Shown: positions 40,179 to 50,752 of the stretch, one piece after another | Layout: every line of letters begins with the position of its first letter | Numbering within the stretch: the first letter of the stretch is position 1 | Assembly: GCF_037203705.1 (NCBI RefSeq) | Contig: NZ_JBBCAT010000001.1 | Coordinates: 3,011,418 to 3,075,417 of the forward strand | Direction of reading: 5' to 3' | Length of the DNA stretch: 64,000 nt | DNA from: Prosthecomicrobium sp. N25 | GTDB lineage: Bacteria; Pseudomonadota; Alphaproteobacteria; Rhizobiales; Ancalomicrobiaceae | Notes under the pieces: generated by a model | What the model saw: only the letters and a program-made list of their open reading frames with translations | The model's database searches: none | What the model was told of the DNA's origin: nothing | Position numbers and translations under genes: made by a program

Positions 40179-42656
40179 TCAGAACTGGGTGCCGCCGCTG
40201 AAGCGGAACACCTGCTCCTGGTCGCCCTTCGCCTTGGTGAGCGCGAAGCCGAAGTCCGCCCGCAGCGGGCCGAAGGGCGACCGCCACAGAAGGCTGAAGC
40301 CGGCCGACGAGCGGATCGCCGCGGTGTCCGTGTAGCTGAACCGGCCCACGATCTTGCCCTTCGAGTCACGGATCGGACGACCTTCCCGCGGAAGGTTGTC
40401 GTCGAGATTGAAGAGCGTGCCGGCGTCGGCGAAGACGCCGGTGTAAAGGCCGAACTCCTCAGGCGTGAAGGGGAACGGCCTCATCATCTCCGCCGTAGCC
40501 GCCACGTAGGTGCGGCCGCCCAGCGCCTCGTTGATCCGGTAGGAGTTCTTGTGGCCGCCGGGGGTGATCCGCGTGATGTCGCGCGGGCCGATGCCGGCCG
40601 CCGCGAAGCCGCGGATGGTCTCGCCGCCGAGGAAGAAGTTGTTGATCAGGTCGACCGGCTCGCCGACGCCTTCGATATGGCCGCCGCGCAGGCGGAGCAT
40701 GCCGATGAGGCCCCAGTCCGCGTAGATCTCGCGGTAGTAGCGCGAGTCGAACGTGGCCCGGACATAGCTGACGTCGCCGCCGAGGCCCGCGAAGTCGGTC
40801 TGGAACTTGACGTAGATGCCGTCCCGCGGGAACTGGATGTTGTCGAGCGAGTTGTAGACCACGTTCGCCGACGGCATCGACGTGACGGTGTAGCGGTGGC
40901 AGTTCGAGCCGCCCGGGCAGGGATTGAAGATCGTGGCGTTCTTCTTGCCCCCGGCGATGAACTGCTTGTAGGCCAGCGAGGCCTCGCCGTCGCGGTAGTC
41001 CTGGTTGACCTGTGAGCGGGACAGCATGATGTCCTGCGACATGATCGAGTAGCTGGTGCCGAGCGTCAGGTTGTCGGTGATCGGGAAGCCGAAGCGCACG
41101 GTCGCGCCCTGGGCGTCCTCCGAATAGGCCCGGTAGAAATTGTCCTCGTAGTGGGTCGTGTACAGGTCGATGCCGGCCGACAGCCGGTAACCGAGGAAGT
41201 ACGGCTCCGTGAACGAGAAGCTATAGCCCTTCTGGTACTCGCCGAACTGCGCCGCCACCTTGATGAACTGGCCGCGGCCGAGGAAATTGCGCTCGCTCAG
41301 CGACACGTCGCCGATGATGCCCTCGGCCGTCGAGTAGCCGGCACCGAAGCCGAGCTCGCCGGTCGACTGCTCCTCCACGTCCACGTTCAGCACGACGCGG
41401 TCGGGCGAACTGCCCGGCTCGGTGGTGAGCTTGACGGACTTGAAGAAGCCGAGCCGGTTCAGCCGGCGCTCCGCCTGGGTCACGTAGGTGCGGTTGAAGG
41501 CGTCGCCCTCGGCGATGTCGATCTCGCGCCGGACGACGTAGTCCCGCGTGCGGCTGTTGCCGCGCACGTTGATCCGCTCCACGTAGGCGCGCGGACCCTC
41601 GTCGATGTAGTAGGTGATCGCGATGGTCTTGTTGCCGTAGTCGCGGACCGCGCGCGGGCGGACCTGCGCGAAGGCGTAGCCGAGCTTGGAGGCTTCGGCC
41701 ACGATGGCTTCCATAGACTTCTCGATCTCCTCGGCATTGTAGGTGCCGCCGGGCGAGGTGCGCACGACGCTGCGCAGCCGGGCCGGGTCCAGCTCCGGCA
41801 GCGTCGACTGCACGTCGATCTGGCCGAAGGTGTAGAGCTCGCCCTCGTCGACCGTGAAGGTCACGAAGAAGATGTTGCGCTCGCGGTCGAGGTCGGCGCT
41901 CGCCGAGAGGATCCGGAAGTCGGCATAGCCGTTCTTGGTGTAGTGCTTGCGGATCGCCTCCTGGTCCTGCGTCAGGCGATCCGGGTCATAGGTGTCGGTG
42001 GTCCGGATGAAGCCGAGCAGGCCGGTCTCGCGGGTCTTGATGACGTCGCGCAGGCGGCCGTCCGAGAAGGCGTTGTTGCCCACGAAGGTGATGCGCGAGA
42101 CGGCCGTCTTGTCGCCCTCGTCGAATTCGAAGACGAGATCGACCCGATTGTCCGAGAGCTCGATGATCTTGGGCTCGATGGTGGCCCGGAAGCGGCCGTT
42201 GCGGCGGTAGGCCTCGAGCAGGCGCTGGACGTCGCTCTGCACCTTGGAGCGGGACAGGAAGCCGCGCACCTTCGATTCCACGACCGACTTCAGCTGCTCG
42301 TCCGTGAGCCGCTTGTTGCCCTCGAAGGAGATGCGGTTGATGAGCGGGCTCTCCTTGACGGTGACGATGACCTGGCCGCCGCTCGGCTGGATCTGCACGT
42401 CGGAGAAGAGGCCGGTCCCGTAGAGCGCCTTGAGGCTCTCGTCGATGTCCTGGGCCGTCATGGCGCGGCCCCGGTTGGTCATGTAGGAGCGAACCGTCTC
42501 GGCCTCGACGCGCTGGTTGCCGCGCACCACGATCGAGGATTGCGCCTTGGCGATGCTGACGCCGATGAAGTCGAAGCCGGTGCCTCCGACGGGTACGAGT
42601 GACACGAAGGCCGCGACGACCACGGTCTTCTTGATCCCTGTCGAGAACGCTCGCAT
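40179..42656 (-). CDS. bamA: outer membrane protein assembly factor BamA
   Basis: BamA inserts beta-barrel proteins into the outer membrane. From ATG 42656 the protein has 825 residues. A signal peptide ends near residue 38 (SIAKA|QS), five POTRA repeats follow to about residue 430, then the 16-strand Omp85 barrel (starts GELGFGAGYST) which ends with a C-terminal phenylalanine (FSGGTQF), the recognition signal for outer-membrane proteins. The conserved VRG-like barrel motifs (IRGF, GPLRADFGFAL) are present. AGGA lies ten bases upstream. It follows rseP and precedes the lpx genes as in other Hyphomicrobiales. Confidence 0.96.
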   Translation of the reverse strand: MRAFSTGIKKTVVVAAFVSLVPVGGTGFDFIGVSIAKAQSSIVVRGNQRVEAETVRSYMTNRGRAMTAQDIDESLKALYGTGLFSDVQIQPSGGQVIVTVKESPLINRISFEGNKRLTDEQLKSVVESKVRGFLSRSKVQSDVQRLLEAYRRNGRFRATIEPKIIELSDNRVDLVFEFDEGDKTAVSRITFVGNNAFSDGRLRDVIKTRETGLLGFIRTTDTYDPDRLTQDQEAIRKHYTKNGYADFRILSASADLDRERNIFFVTFTVDEGELYTFGQIDVQSTLPELDPARLRSVVRTSPGGTYNAEEIEKSMEAIVAEASKLGYAFAQVRPRAVRDYGNKTIAITYYIDEGPRAYVERINVRGNSRTRDYVVRREIDIAEGDAFNRTYVTQAERRLNRLGFFKSVKLTTEPGSSPDRVVLNVDVEEQSTGELGFGAGYSTAEGIIGDVSLSERNFLGRGQFIKVAAQFGEYQKGYSFSFTEPYFLGYRLSAGIDLYTTHYEDNFYRAYSEDAQGATVRFGFPITDNLTLGTSYSIMSQDIMLSRSQVNQDYRDGEASLAYKQFIAGGKKNATIFNPCPGGSNCHRYTVTSMPSANVVYNSLDNIQFPRDGIYVKFQTDFAGLGGDVSYVRATFDSRYYREIYADWGLIGMLRLRGGHIEGVGEPVDLINNFFLGGETIRGFAAAGIGPRDITRITPGGHKNSYRINEALGGRTYVAATAEMMRPFPFTPEEFGLYTGVFADAGTLFNLDDNLPREGRPIRDSKGKIVGRFSYTDTAAIRSSAGFSLLWRSPFGPLRADFGFALTKAKGDQEQVFRFSGGTQF

Positions 42657-42897
42657 CGATTCGAAGTCCTGTTCTTCTTGCGAGGCCCGGCGGCCCAGAC
42701 CCTTACGCAGTCGATGGATTCCCACCGTCGTTCCCTCGTGTTGTACAGGCTTTTGGGGCCCGTTCAAGCCGACCCGGTCCGCCGTTCTGGCGTATCCGGA
42801 CCGACCGTTGCTCATCAGCCACGCCGCAGCCGGACCTGCCGCATTGCATGCGAAAGCCCGTCCAAACCTTTGGTGCCACGAAGGAAGACCGGCATGC

Positions 42898-44055
42898 TCA
42901 CGCCCCCCAGCCGAGCTTCGTGGCGAAGTGGATGACGTCGTTCCAGTTGGCGACCAGCATCAGCATGAGGACCAGGGCGAGGCCGACCCGGAAGCCGAAG
43001 TCCTGCGCCCGCTCGCTGAGCGGCCGGCCACGCACGGCCTCGATGGCGTAGAAGACCAGATGGCCGCCGTCGAGAACGGGAATCGGCAGCAGATTCAGGA
43101 GGCCGATCGAGGTCGAGATGTAGGCGAGCCAGACCACCAGCGCGACGAAGCCGAGCTTCGCGGTCTCGCCCGAGGCCTGGGCGATGCGGCCGATGCCGCT
43201 GATCTGGTCGAGATACTCGCGCCCCGTGAACAGGCGGCCGAAGAACCCCATGGTCTGCTCGACGATCATCCAGTTCTGCGCCACGCCCTCGCGCAGCGCC
43301 CCGGGGATCGAGTAGGTCTGCTGGATCCTGTGCGCCGGGTCGAGGCTCGCCCGGATGCCGAGCATGCCGCGCCGCTGGACGCCGAGGCTCGTGTCGAGCG
43401 CCGTCATCCGGGGCACCAGCACGATGTCCATCGGCTTGCCGTCCCGCGCGATGCGGACGTCGAGCTTCTCGCCCGCGCTGCCCGCGACCACCCGGATGAT
43501 GTCCGAGAAGCTGCCGATCGCCGTGCCGTTGATCGCCTCGATCCGGTCGCCCGGCAGGATCCCGGCTTCCGCCGCGACTCCGCCCTGCGTGACCTCGCCG
43601 ACCACCGGCAGCAGGACCTGACGCCCCTCGCTGGCGTAGACGGCGGTGAAGATCACGGTCGCCAGGATAAAGTTGGCGAGCGGGCCGGCGGCCACGATGG
43701 CGGCGCGCTTGGAGATGCTCTGGCCCTGGAAGCTGACCGCCCGCTCGGCTTCGGACATCGCCGCCAGCCGGTCGCGGTCGGGCGTCGAGGCCGCGCTCTC
43801 GTCGCCCTCGAACTTCACGTAGCCGCCGAGCGGGATCGCGGCGATCCGCCAGCGGGTGCCGTGCCGGTCGTACCAGCCGACGAGTTCGGGCCCGAATCCG
43901 ATCGAGAAGGCGCGCACCTTGACGCCGCACCAGCGCGCCACCTGGAAGTGGCCGAGCTCGTGGACGAAGACCACGATGGTGAGGACGAAGAGAAAGGGGA
44001 CGCCGTAGCTGACGGTCGTCCAGAGGGCGTTGATCAGTCCGCCGAAAAGGTCCAT
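42898..44055 (-). CDS. rseP: site-2 intramembrane metalloprotease RseP
   Basis: RseP cleaves transmembrane segments of anti-sigma factors and leftover signal peptides. The 385-residue protein has the zinc motif HELGH (His32, Glu33, His36) in the first helix, a PDZ domain (about 125-200; GILPGDRIEAINGTAI) and the third zinc ligand region in LLPIPVLDGGHL near residue 325. A good GAGAGGA lies before ATG 44055; the longer upstream frame is not needed. Only one PDZ domain is clear, normal for alphaproteobacterial MmpA-like proteins. Confidence 0.95.
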   Translation of the reverse strand: MDLFGGLINALWTTVSYGVPFLFVLTIVVFVHELGHFQVARWCGVKVRAFSIGFGPELVGWYDRHGTRWRIAAIPLGGYVKFEGDESAASTPDRDRLAAMSEAERAVSFQGQSISKRAAIVAAGPLANFILATVIFTAVYASEGRQVLLPVVGEVTQGGVAAEAGILPGDRIEAINGTAIGSFSDIIRVVAGSAGEKLDVRIARDGKPMDIVLVPRMTALDTSLGVQRRGMLGIRASLDPAHRIQQTYSIPGALREGVAQNWMIVEQTMGFFGRLFTGREYLDQISGIGRIAQASGETAKLGFVALVVWLAYISTSIGLLNLLPIPVLDGGHLVFYAIEAVRGRPLSERAQDFGFRVGLALVLMLMLVANWNDVIHFATKLGWGA

Positions 44056-44207
44056 TTCATCCTCTCCCGGCGGGCATCCTGACCGCCAGTGGTTACTCAA
44101 TTGCTCATCGGACAGTTCGTATTCGGCTCAAGGATTACGGACTTGGTTAACGAAATCTGGACTGTCCGGTCCGGCGCGGGCGCGACGTCCCGCCGCTCGT
44201 GAGTGCT

Positions 44208-45395
44208 TTAGCTCGCGTTTGCGGCAAGACCGCGGAGTTCCGCCTCGGCAAGCGCACGCGCCTCGCGGTCCAGCGCCAGGACGTCGTCGAGGCTCCCCGG
44301 GTCGGCGGTGAGCCCGCGCGCCTCGGCCGCCTCGAGGGTCGCGCCGACCATCCGGGCGATGTCGAGGAAGCCGATCCGGCCGGCCAGGAAGCCCGCCACC
44401 GCGATCTCGTCGGCCGCGTTGAGCACCGCCGGGGCGCCCCCTCCCGCCTCGAGCGCCGCATAGGCGAGCCGCAGCGCCGGAAAGCGCTCAAAATCCGGCT
44501 TCTCGAAGGTGAGCGTGCCGAGCGCGGCGAGGTCGAGCCGGGCGGTCGGGGCCGGCCCGCGCTCCGGCCAGTGCAGGCAGTGGGCGAGCGGCGTGCGCAT
44601 GTCGGGCGAGCCGAGGCCGGCGATCATCGAGCCGTCCCGGTAGGCGACGATGCCGTGGACGATCGACTGCGGATGAACCAGCACCTCGATGCGTTCGCCC
44701 GGCAGGCGGAAGAGGTGATGCGCCTCGATGACCTCGAGACCCTTGTTCATCATCGTGGCGGAATCGATGGTGATGCGCGAGCCCATCGACCAGTTCGGAT
44801 GCTTCAGCGCCTCCGCCGGGGTGGCCCGCCGCATGGCCTCGAGGCTCGCCGTCCGGAACGGGCCGCCCGAGGCGGTCACCACGATCTTCTCCACCGCCCC
44901 CGCATTGGCTGCCTCGAAGCATTGGAAGATCGCGTTGTGCTCCGAATCGACCGGCAGCAGGCGCACCCCCCGCCGGGCGACCGCGTCCATGAACAGCCGG
45001 CCGGCGGCCACGAGGCATTCCTTGGTGGCGAGTGCGACGGTCCGCCCCGCCTCCACGGCCGCGAAGGTCGGCGCGAGCCCGGCGGCGCCCACGATGGCGC
45101 CGATCACCATGTCGGCCGGCGCCGCGGCCGCCTCCAGCACGGCCGCGGGACCGGCGGCCGTGTCGATGCCGGTGCCCGCCAGGGCCTCGGCGAGCGGCCG
45201 GTGGAGGGCCGGATCGGCCAGCACGGCGCGCTCCGGCCGGAAGCGCAGGGCCGCCGCGACGAGGCCGTCGAGGTCGGAGCGGGCCACCAGGGTAACGGCG
45301 GCGAAGCGGTCCGGATCGCGGGCGACCAGGTCGAGTGCCGAGCGACCGACCGAGCCAGTCGCCCCGAGGATCGTCAGCCGCCGGGGCTCTACCAT
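44208..45395 (-). CDS. dxr: 1-deoxy-D-xylulose 5-phosphate reductoisomerase
   Basis: Dxr makes 2-C-methylerythritol 4-phosphate in the MEP isoprenoid pathway. The 395-residue protein has the NADPH motif GATGSVG (near 11-17), ATKECLVAAG, the metal site DSEHNAIFQC, and the substrate-binding segments TASGGPF, HPNWSMGSRITIDSATMMNK and HPQSIVHG. It overlaps cdsA by seven bases (ATGGTAG). The start is firm: [17 protein letters not shown]. It is followed by rseP after 152 bases. Confidence 0.97.
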   Translation of the reverse strand: MVEPRRLTILGATGSVGRSALDLVARDPDRFAAVTLVARSDLDGLVAAALRFRPERAVLADPALHRPLAEALAGTGIDTAAGPAAVLEAAAAPADMVIGAIVGAAGLAPTFAAVEAGRTVALATKECLVAAGRLFMDAVARRGVRLLPVDSEHNAIFQCFEAANAGAVEKIVVTASGGPFRTASLEAMRRATPAEALKHPNWSMGSRITIDSATMMNKGLEVIEAHHLFRLPGERIEVLVHPQSIVHGIVAYRDGSMIAGLGSPDMRTPLAHCLHWPERGPAPTARLDLAALGTLTFEKPDFERFPALRLAYAALEAGGGAPAVLNAADEIAVAGFLAGRIGFLDIARMVGATLEAAEARGLTADPGSLDDVLALDREARALAEAELRGLAANAS

Positions 45396-46270
45396 GCGAC
45401 GAGACCCTCCGCCGGCGCCAGAAAGCCGGCGCGCAGCGCGCCGATCAGCACGGCCAGCACGGCGGCCGCCACCAGCCCGTCGATGCGGTCCAGGATGCCG
45501 CCGTGGCCCGGGATGACATGGCCGGAATCCTTGACCCCGAATCGCCGCTTCAGCGCGCTCTCGAAGAGGTCCCCGCCCTGGCTCGCCACCGACAGGAGCG
45601 CCGCCACCGCCATCACGGGGGCGATGCTGCCGCCCCGCCCCCAGGCCACCGTGGCCGCGCCGAGCATGACCGCCGCGGCGAGCCCGCCGAGCGCCCCGGA
45701 CCAGGTCTTCTTCGGCGACACCGCCGGCCAGAGCTTCGGCCCGCCCAGGGCCCGGCCGGAGAAGTAGGCGGCGATGTCGGTACCCCAGACGACCGCGAAG
45801 AGGAACAGCATGGCGAGCAGGCCGAGGGCATCCGAGCCGCGCAGCAGCACCATGGCGAGCCCGGGAAGGAGCGCGTAGAGCGGCCCGAGGATGAGCCACC
45901 CGCGGCGCTCGGGATCGGATGTCAGCGACGCCCGGCCCCCCACCAGGATCCATGCCACCCCGCCGGTCAGGATGGCGCGGACCGGCGCGCCCATGGCCAT
46001 GAGGACGACCGAGAGCGCGATCAGCCCGCAGGCGACCACCACCACCTTGTCGGCCGCCCGCCCCGTCACGATGGCGTTCCACTCCGCGAAGGCGAGCGCC
46101 GACACGCAGGCGACGAGCAGCCCGAAGGCGATCCCGCCGGCGATCGTCGCCCCGATCGCGACCGGGGCCATGAGGAGGGCGGAGAGGATGCGGAGCGAGA
46201 GTTCGCTCGCCCCGGGCGACGGCGGCGGGGACGGCGGGGGCGGGGTCGAGGGTCCCGGGCCGTCGCTCAT
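45389..46270 (-). CDS. cdsA: phosphatidate cytidylyltransferase
   Basis: CdsA makes CDP-diacylglycerol for phospholipid synthesis. The 293-residue membrane protein has about eight helices and the C-terminal family signature: [13 protein letters not shown] and [19 protein letters not shown] with its acidic metal ligands. The N-terminus begins with a Pro/Ser-rich stretch (about 5-20), an unusual but harmless feature. It overlaps uppS by four bases (ATGA) and dxr by seven. Confidence 0.96.
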   Translation of the reverse strand: MSDGPGPSTPPPPSPPPSPGASELSLRILSALLMAPVAIGATIAGGIAFGLLVACVSALAFAEWNAIVTGRAADKVVVVACGLIALSVVLMAMGAPVRAILTGGVAWILVGGRASLTSDPERRGWLILGPLYALLPGLAMVLLRGSDALGLLAMLFLFAVVWGTDIAAYFSGRALGGPKLWPAVSPKKTWSGALGGLAAAVMLGAATVAWGRGGSIAPVMAVAALLSVASQGGDLFESALKRRFGVKDSGHVIPGHGGILDRIDGLVAAAVLAVLIGALRAGFLAPAEGLVAW

Positions 46271-47031
46271 GGCGCCGACCGCGCTTCGACGCCGCCGAAG
46301 CGCCGCTCGCGGGCCTGGTACTCGGCCACCGCCCGGTCGAATTCGGCCTCGTCGAAGTCCGGCCAGCAGGTCGCCGGGAAGACGTATTCCGCGTAGGCGG
46401 ACTGCCAGAGCAGGAAGTTGGAGATCCGCTTCTCCCCGCTCGTGCGGATAACGAGGTCGGGGTCGGGAATGCCGGCCGTGTCCAGGTGGCGCGCGATCGT
46501 CTCCTCGCCGATCTCGGACGGGTCGATCGCGCCCGCCTTGACGGCCTCGGCGATGCGCCGCATGGCGCGGACGATCTCCTGCCGGGCGCCGTAGTTGAAG
46601 GCGATGACGAGGGCGAGGCCAGTGTTCCCGGCGGTCAGGGTCTCGGCCTCCTCGAGCAGGGCGCGGATGTCCGGCCACAGCCCGTCCCGCTCGCCGACCA
46701 CCCGGATGCGGACGTTGTTGGCGTGCAACTCGGCCAGGTCGCGCCGGATGAAGAAGCGCAGAAGGCCCATGAGGTAGGTCACCTCGTCGGGCGGCCGGCG
46801 CCAGTTCTCGGAGGAGAAGGAGTAGAGGGTCAGGACCTCGAGGCCGATGTGGCCGGCATGGCGGACGATCCGGCGGACGGTGTCGAGCCCCTTCCGGTGA
46901 CCTTCGGTGCGCGCCAGCCCGCGGGCCGTGGCCCAGCGGCCGTTGCCGTCCATGATGATGGCCACGTGGCGCGGCAATCCGGCCGTCCCCGCGAGGGGTC
47001 GCTGGTCGGGCGAGGCCTCCAGGGTCGGCAT
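46267..47031 (-). CDS. uppS: isoprenyl transferase (undecaprenyl diphosphate synthase)
   Basis: UppS extends farnesyl diphosphate to the C55 lipid carrier for peptidoglycan and polysaccharide. The 254-residue cis-prenyltransferase has the catalytic Asp28 in IMDGNGRW and the C-terminal signature [20 protein letters not shown]. It begins six bases after the frr stop (TGA-N6-ATG) and overlaps cdsA. Confidence 0.96.
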   Translation of the reverse strand: MPTLEASPDQRPLAGTAGLPRHVAIIMDGNGRWATARGLARTEGHRKGLDTVRRIVRHAGHIGLEVLTLYSFSSENWRRPPDEVTYLMGLLRFFIRRDLAELHANNVRIRVVGERDGLWPDIRALLEEAETLTAGNTGLALVIAFNYGARQEIVRAMRRIAEAVKAGAIDPSEIGEETIARHLDTAGIPDPDLVIRTSGEKRISNFLLWQSAYAEYVFPATCWPDFDEAEFDRAVAEYQARERRFGGVEARSAP

Positions 47032-47037
47032 CGGGAT

Positions 47038-47598
47038 TCAGACCTTCATGATGTCCTGCTCCTTGACCGACAGCATCTTGTCGATCTCGGCGATGGTCTC
47101 GTCGGTCTGCTTCTGGACGCGGTCCGCGAAGCGGGCCTCCTCGTCCTCGGGCATGCCGTCCTTGGCCGCCTTCTTCAGGCTGTCCATGCCGTCGCGTCGC
47201 ACGTGCCGGACGGCCACGCGCGCCTGCTCGGCATATTTGTGGGCGACCTTGACGAGCTCCTTGCGACGCTCGGCGTTGAGTTCGGGGATCGGGATGCGCA
47301 TGGTCGCGCCCTCGACGATCGGATTGAGGCCCAGGTTGGCCTCGCGGATCGCCTTGTCGACCGCGCTGACCATGCCGCGGTCCCACACCGAGACCACCAG
47401 CATGCGCGATTCCGGCACCGAAACGGAGGCGACCTGGTTCAGCGTCATGCGCGAGCCGTAGGCCTCGACGGTGATCGGCTCGAGGAGGTTCGTCGAGGCC
47501 CGGCCCGTTCGCAGGCCCGCCAGCTCGTCCTTGAACACGTGCACGGCTTGCGACATGCGGTGCTTGATGTCGTCCATGTCGAACTTGTGCGCTGCCAT
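47038..47598 (-). CDS. frr: ribosome recycling factor
   Basis: RRF splits post-termination ribosomes together with EF-G. From ATG 47598 the protein has 186 residues, the family length. A GTG at 47607 would add three residues but is less well spaced from GAGG. Conserved parts: LRTGRAS near residue 32 and the long three-helix bundle, with VWDRG and KAHKYAEQ-like [15 protein letters not shown]. It lies between pyrH and uppS. Confidence 0.97.
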   Translation of the reverse strand: MAAHKFDMDDIKHRMSQAVHVFKDELAGLRTGRASTNLLEPITVEAYGSRMTLNQVASVSVPESRMLVVSVWDRGMVSAVDKAIREANLGLNPIVEGATMRIPIPELNAERRKELVKVAHKYAEQARVAVRHVRRDGMDSLKKAAKDGMPEDEEARFADRVQKQTDETIAEIDKMLSVKEQDIMKV

Positions 47599-47672
47599 GG
47601 GAATCACCTCAAGTTTGCGGCCGGTTCTCGTGGCCGAGCCGGCCTTGTCATTGTGGCGAGGTTCGGGCCCGC

Positions 47673-48389
47673 TCAGCCGGCCACCACGGTGGCCCTGCCC
47701 CGCCCGGAGAGAACGTCGATCAGCGCCCCGGGCTCCCGGATCGAGAAGACGATTATCGGAATCGCATTGTCCCGGGCAAGTGCGAATGCCGCCGTGTCGA
47801 GGACCTTGAGGTCCCGCGCGATCGCCTCCTCGAAGCGGAGCGCCTCGTAGCGGCGCGCAGACGGGTCCTTCTTGGGGTCGGCGGTGTAGATCCCATCCAC
47901 ATTCGTCGCCTTCAGGATGGCGTCGCAGCCCATCTCGGCGGCGCGTAGCGCGGCGGTCGTGTCCGTGGTGAAGAAGGGGCAGCCCGTGCCGCCTGGGAAG
48001 AGCACCATCCGGTCCTCGGCGAGCCGCGCCCGGGCGTCCCGCTGGGTGAAGGTGTCGCAGACGCTCGGCACCGGCATGCCGGAAAGCGCCGCGGCCCTGA
48101 TCCCGCGCGCCGCCAGCGCCTCGCGCATCGCCAGCGCGTTCATCACGGTCGCCAGCATGCCCATGTGGTCGCCGGTGACCCGGTCGGTCCCCTGCTGCTG
48201 CAGCCAGGCGCCGCGGAAGAGATTGCCGCCGCCGATCACCACGCCGATCTCGGCCCCGAGCGCGTGCGCGGCGACGAGATCGTCGGCGATGCGCCCGACC
48301 ACGTCCGGGTCGATGCCCATCGCCTGGCTGCCCGCGAGCGCCTCGCCGGAAAGCTTCACCAGGACGCGTTTCCAGCGAAGGTCGGCCAT
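47673..48389 (-). CDS. pyrH: UMP kinase
   Basis: PyrH phosphorylates UMP to UDP. The 238-residue protein has the amino-acid-kinase fold: [12 protein letters not shown] at the start, [10 protein letters not shown] (about 52-61), [29 protein letters not shown] and the ATP loop [12 protein letters not shown] 48389 with GAGGAG six bases upstream is preferred over a GTG at 48407. It follows tsf with a long hairpin between them. Confidence 0.97.
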   Translation of the reverse strand: MADLRWKRVLVKLSGEALAGSQAMGIDPDVVGRIADDLVAAHALGAEIGVVIGGGNLFRGAWLQQQGTDRVTGDHMGMLATVMNALAMREALAARGIRAAALSGMPVPSVCDTFTQRDARARLAEDRMVLFPGGTGCPFFTTDTTAALRAAEMGCDAILKATNVDGIYTADPKKDPSARRYEALRFEEAIARDLKVLDTAAFALARDNAIPIIVFSIREPGALIDVLSGRGRATVVAG

Positions 48390-48431
48390 GGCTGTCTCCT
48401 CGGTCACGGGCGGTCGGGGGCGTGCATACAG

Positions 48432-48464
48432 GAGCGGCGCCGGGATGTCATCCCGGCGCCGCTC
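48432..48464 (-). terminator. long hairpin between tsf and pyrH
   Basis: A perfect 14-bp stem GAGCGGCGCCGGGA (48432-48445) against its complement (48451-48464) with a 5-base loop sits 21 bases after tsf. There is no U-tract on the minus strand, so it may be a weak terminator, an RNase barrier or a stabiliser. Confidence 0.55.
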
Positions 48465-48485
48465 ACATTCAAACCTCGTAGAAAA

Positions 48486-49418
48486 TCACTTCGTTCCGGC
48501 CGCGGCGGCCACTTCAGCCGCGAAGTCGGACTCGGTCTTGGCGATGCCCTCGCCGATGACGTAGCGCACGAAGGCGGTCACCTTGATGGGCGCGCCGACG
48601 TCCTTCTCGGCGGCCTTCAGGGCGGCCTCGACGGTGAGGTCCGGGTTCACCACGAAGTGCTGCTTGAGGAGCGTGACCTCCTCGTAGAACTTGCGGATAC
48701 GCCCTTCGACCATCTTCTCGACCACCGCCGCGGGCTTGCCCGACTGGGCGGCCTGCTCGGCGAAGATGGCGCGCTCGCGCTCCACGATGGCCGGGTCGAC
48801 CTCTTCGGTCAGGACCGCGACCGGGGTCGGGTCGTGCGCCGCGATGTGCATCGCGACCTGCCGGCCGAGGCCGTTCAGCATCGCCTTGTCGCCGGTCGAC
48901 TCCAGGCCGACGATGACGCCGATCTTGCCGAGGCCGTCCGCCACCGCGTTGTGGACGTAGTGGGCAACCACGCCGTCGCTCACCTGCAGGTAGGCGGTGC
49001 GGCGCAGCTGCATGTTCTCGCCGATGGTGGCGACCGCGTCGGTCAGCCGCTCCGCGACGGTCTTGCCGCTGCCCGGATAGGGGAGGCCCGAGAGCGTCTC
49101 GACGTTGCCGCCGGCATCGAGGCCGAGGGCCGCGATCGTGGCGACCAGGGTCTGGAACTGCTCGTTGCGCGCGACGAAGTCGGTCTCGGAGTTGACCTCG
49201 ACCAGGGCCGCGCGGGTGCCGCCCGCGCCGACGCCGATGAGGCCCTCCGCGGCCGTGCGGCCGGACTTCTTGGCGGCCTTGGACAGGCCCTTCTTGCGCA
49301 GCCAGTCGACCGCGGCCTCCATGTCGCCGCCGGTCTCGGTCAGCGCGGCCTTGCAGTCCATCATGCCCGCGCCGGTCTGGTCGCGGAGCTCCTTCACCTG
49401 GGAAGCCGAAATCGTCAT
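48486..49418 (-). CDS. tsf: elongation factor Ts
   Basis: EF-Ts is the nucleotide exchange factor of EF-Tu. From ATG 49418 the protein has 310 residues. Family signatures: the N-terminal UBA-like domain with [16 protein letters not shown] (about 12-27) and the core motif [12 protein letters not shown] (about 74-85). The start [16 protein letters not shown] is typical; an upstream frame MTERRP... is rejected. It follows rpsB in the conserved rpsB-tsf-pyrH-frr order. Confidence 0.97.
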   Translation of the reverse strand: MTISASQVKELRDQTGAGMMDCKAALTETGGDMEAAVDWLRKKGLSKAAKKSGRTAAEGLIGVGAGGTRAALVEVNSETDFVARNEQFQTLVATIAALGLDAGGNVETLSGLPYPGSGKTVAERLTDAVATIGENMQLRRTAYLQVSDGVVAHYVHNAVADGLGKIGVIVGLESTGDKAMLNGLGRQVAMHIAAHDPTPVAVLTEEVDPAIVERERAIFAEQAAQSGKPAAVVEKMVEGRIRKFYEEVTLLKQHFVVNPDLTVEAALKAAEKDVGAPIKVTAFVRYVIGEGIAKTESDFAAEVAAAAGTK

Positions 49419-49673
49419 GGGTCGTCTCTCGGTCATGTCGCGTCCGCGCCCGGGGGCCACGGTGCGATCCTGGAAGTGTCTCTGGCGCCGGCGGTCCGCG
49501 CCCCGCTCCCAAGCGAACGGGGCGGCCGCGGCGCTCGCGCGCCGGCCGCCTCCGATCAGTGGAGCCCCGCCGTGACGGGACCGTGACGGTCCCCGCCGGC
49601 TGGGTCGGGCAATCGCGGAACCGTCCGTCGCCGAACGGCGGAGGGCCCGGGAACTCCCGGACCCGGCGCGCAA

Positions 49674-50444
49674 TCAGGCCGCGGCGTCCTCGGCCGAAAC
49701 CGCCGGCTCTTCCGGCGGGGCTTCGGAGGCGCCGACGTCGACGCCGAGGTCGCCCTGGGCGCGGCCGATGCCGTCGATCGCCGCACGGGCGATCAGGTCG
49801 CAGTAGAGCGCGATGGCGCGGCCGGCGTCGTCGTTGCCGGGGATCGGGAAGGCGATGCCGTCCGGATCGCAGTTGGAATCCAGGATCGCCGCGACCGGAA
49901 TGCCGAGGCGCTTGGCCTCCTGGATCGCGATGGCCTCGCGGTTCGTGTCGATCACGAAGATGAGGTCCGGCAGGCCGCCCATGTCCTTGATGCCGCCGAG
50001 CGCCTTCTCGAGCTTCTCGCGCTCGCGGTCGAGAGTCAGGCGCTCCTTCTTGGTGAGGCCGGTGACCTCGGCGCCGAGCATCTCCTCGAGCTTGCGCAGG
50101 CGCTGGATCGACTGCGAGATCGTCTTCCAGTTGGTCAGCATGCCGCCGAGCCAGCGGCTGTTGACGAAGTACTGGGCCGACCGGCGCGCCGAATCCGCGA
50201 CCGCTTCCTGGGCCTGGCGCTTGGTGCCGACGATCAGCACGCGGCCGCCGCGGGCGACGGTGTCCGAGATCGACTTCAGCGCCTGGTGCAGCATCGGCAC
50301 CGTCTGGGCAAGGTCGATGATGTGGATGTTGTTGCGGACGCCGAAGATGAACGGCGCCATCTTCGGGTTCCAGCGGTGCTTCTGATGGCCGAAGTGGACG
50401 CCGGCCTCGAGCAGCTGGCGCATGGTGTAGTCGGGCAGCGACAT
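49674..50444 (-). CDS. rpsB: 30S ribosomal protein S2
   Basis: S2 is a late-assembling small-subunit protein. The 256-residue protein starts [20 protein letters not shown] and carries the S2 signatures ([13 protein letters not shown], the Zn-free central domain, and [13 protein letters not shown] with the C-terminal [13 protein letters not shown]). It has an acidic Ala-rich tail. AAGGAG lies about ten bases upstream. A good promoter is predicted about 150 bases upstream, leaving a long leader suitable for S2 autoregulation. tsf follows after 255 bases. Confidence 0.97.
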   Translation of the reverse strand: MSLPDYTMRQLLEAGVHFGHQKHRWNPKMAPFIFGVRNNIHIIDLAQTVPMLHQALKSISDTVARGGRVLIVGTKRQAQEAVADSARRSAQYFVNSRWLGGMLTNWKTISQSIQRLRKLEEMLGAEVTGLTKKERLTLDREREKLEKALGGIKDMGGLPDLIFVIDTNREAIAIQEAKRLGIPVAAILDSNCDPDGIAFPIPGNDDAGRAIALYCDLIARAAIDGIGRAQGDLGVDVGASEAPPEEPAVSAEDAAA

Positions 50445-50599
50445 GCCTGCCGTCTCCTTCTTTCCGGTTCGTGCCTCCGCGGGGCGTATCGCGTTCCCTG
50501 CCCGCCCCTCGTCGGAACGCGCAGAAAACACCGGAAGGCCGGCCGCACCGGGGAACCGTCCCCGATCGTCCGCCCGACCCCGCGTGTGGAATGGCGCGG

Positions 50600-50628
50600 G
50601 TTATAGGGGCGCGGCGGCGGGAATGCAA
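50600..50628 (-). promoter_or_regulatory. predicted rpsB-tsf promoter
   Basis: On the minus strand TTGCAT (50628-50623), a 17-base spacer and TATAAC (50605-50600) form a strong sigma-70 promoter. Transcription would start near 50593, about 150 bases before rpsB. Confidence 0.75.
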
Positions 50629-50752
50629 GCGGAGCCGCCGTCTTTCGCCGGTTTCGGGCCCGGCCCGAGGGACCTGCCGGAAACATGGACTTGCCCGGCG
50701 GCTCGCCCTCGACTATCAGACCGCCCCTTTGCCGCAGCGCCGGGAGTGCGAC

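Noticed and set aside
46486-47850. Plus-strand frame of 454 codons over uppS, frr and pyrH
   Set aside because: Antisense to three well-conserved genes; no start context and no recognisable protein.
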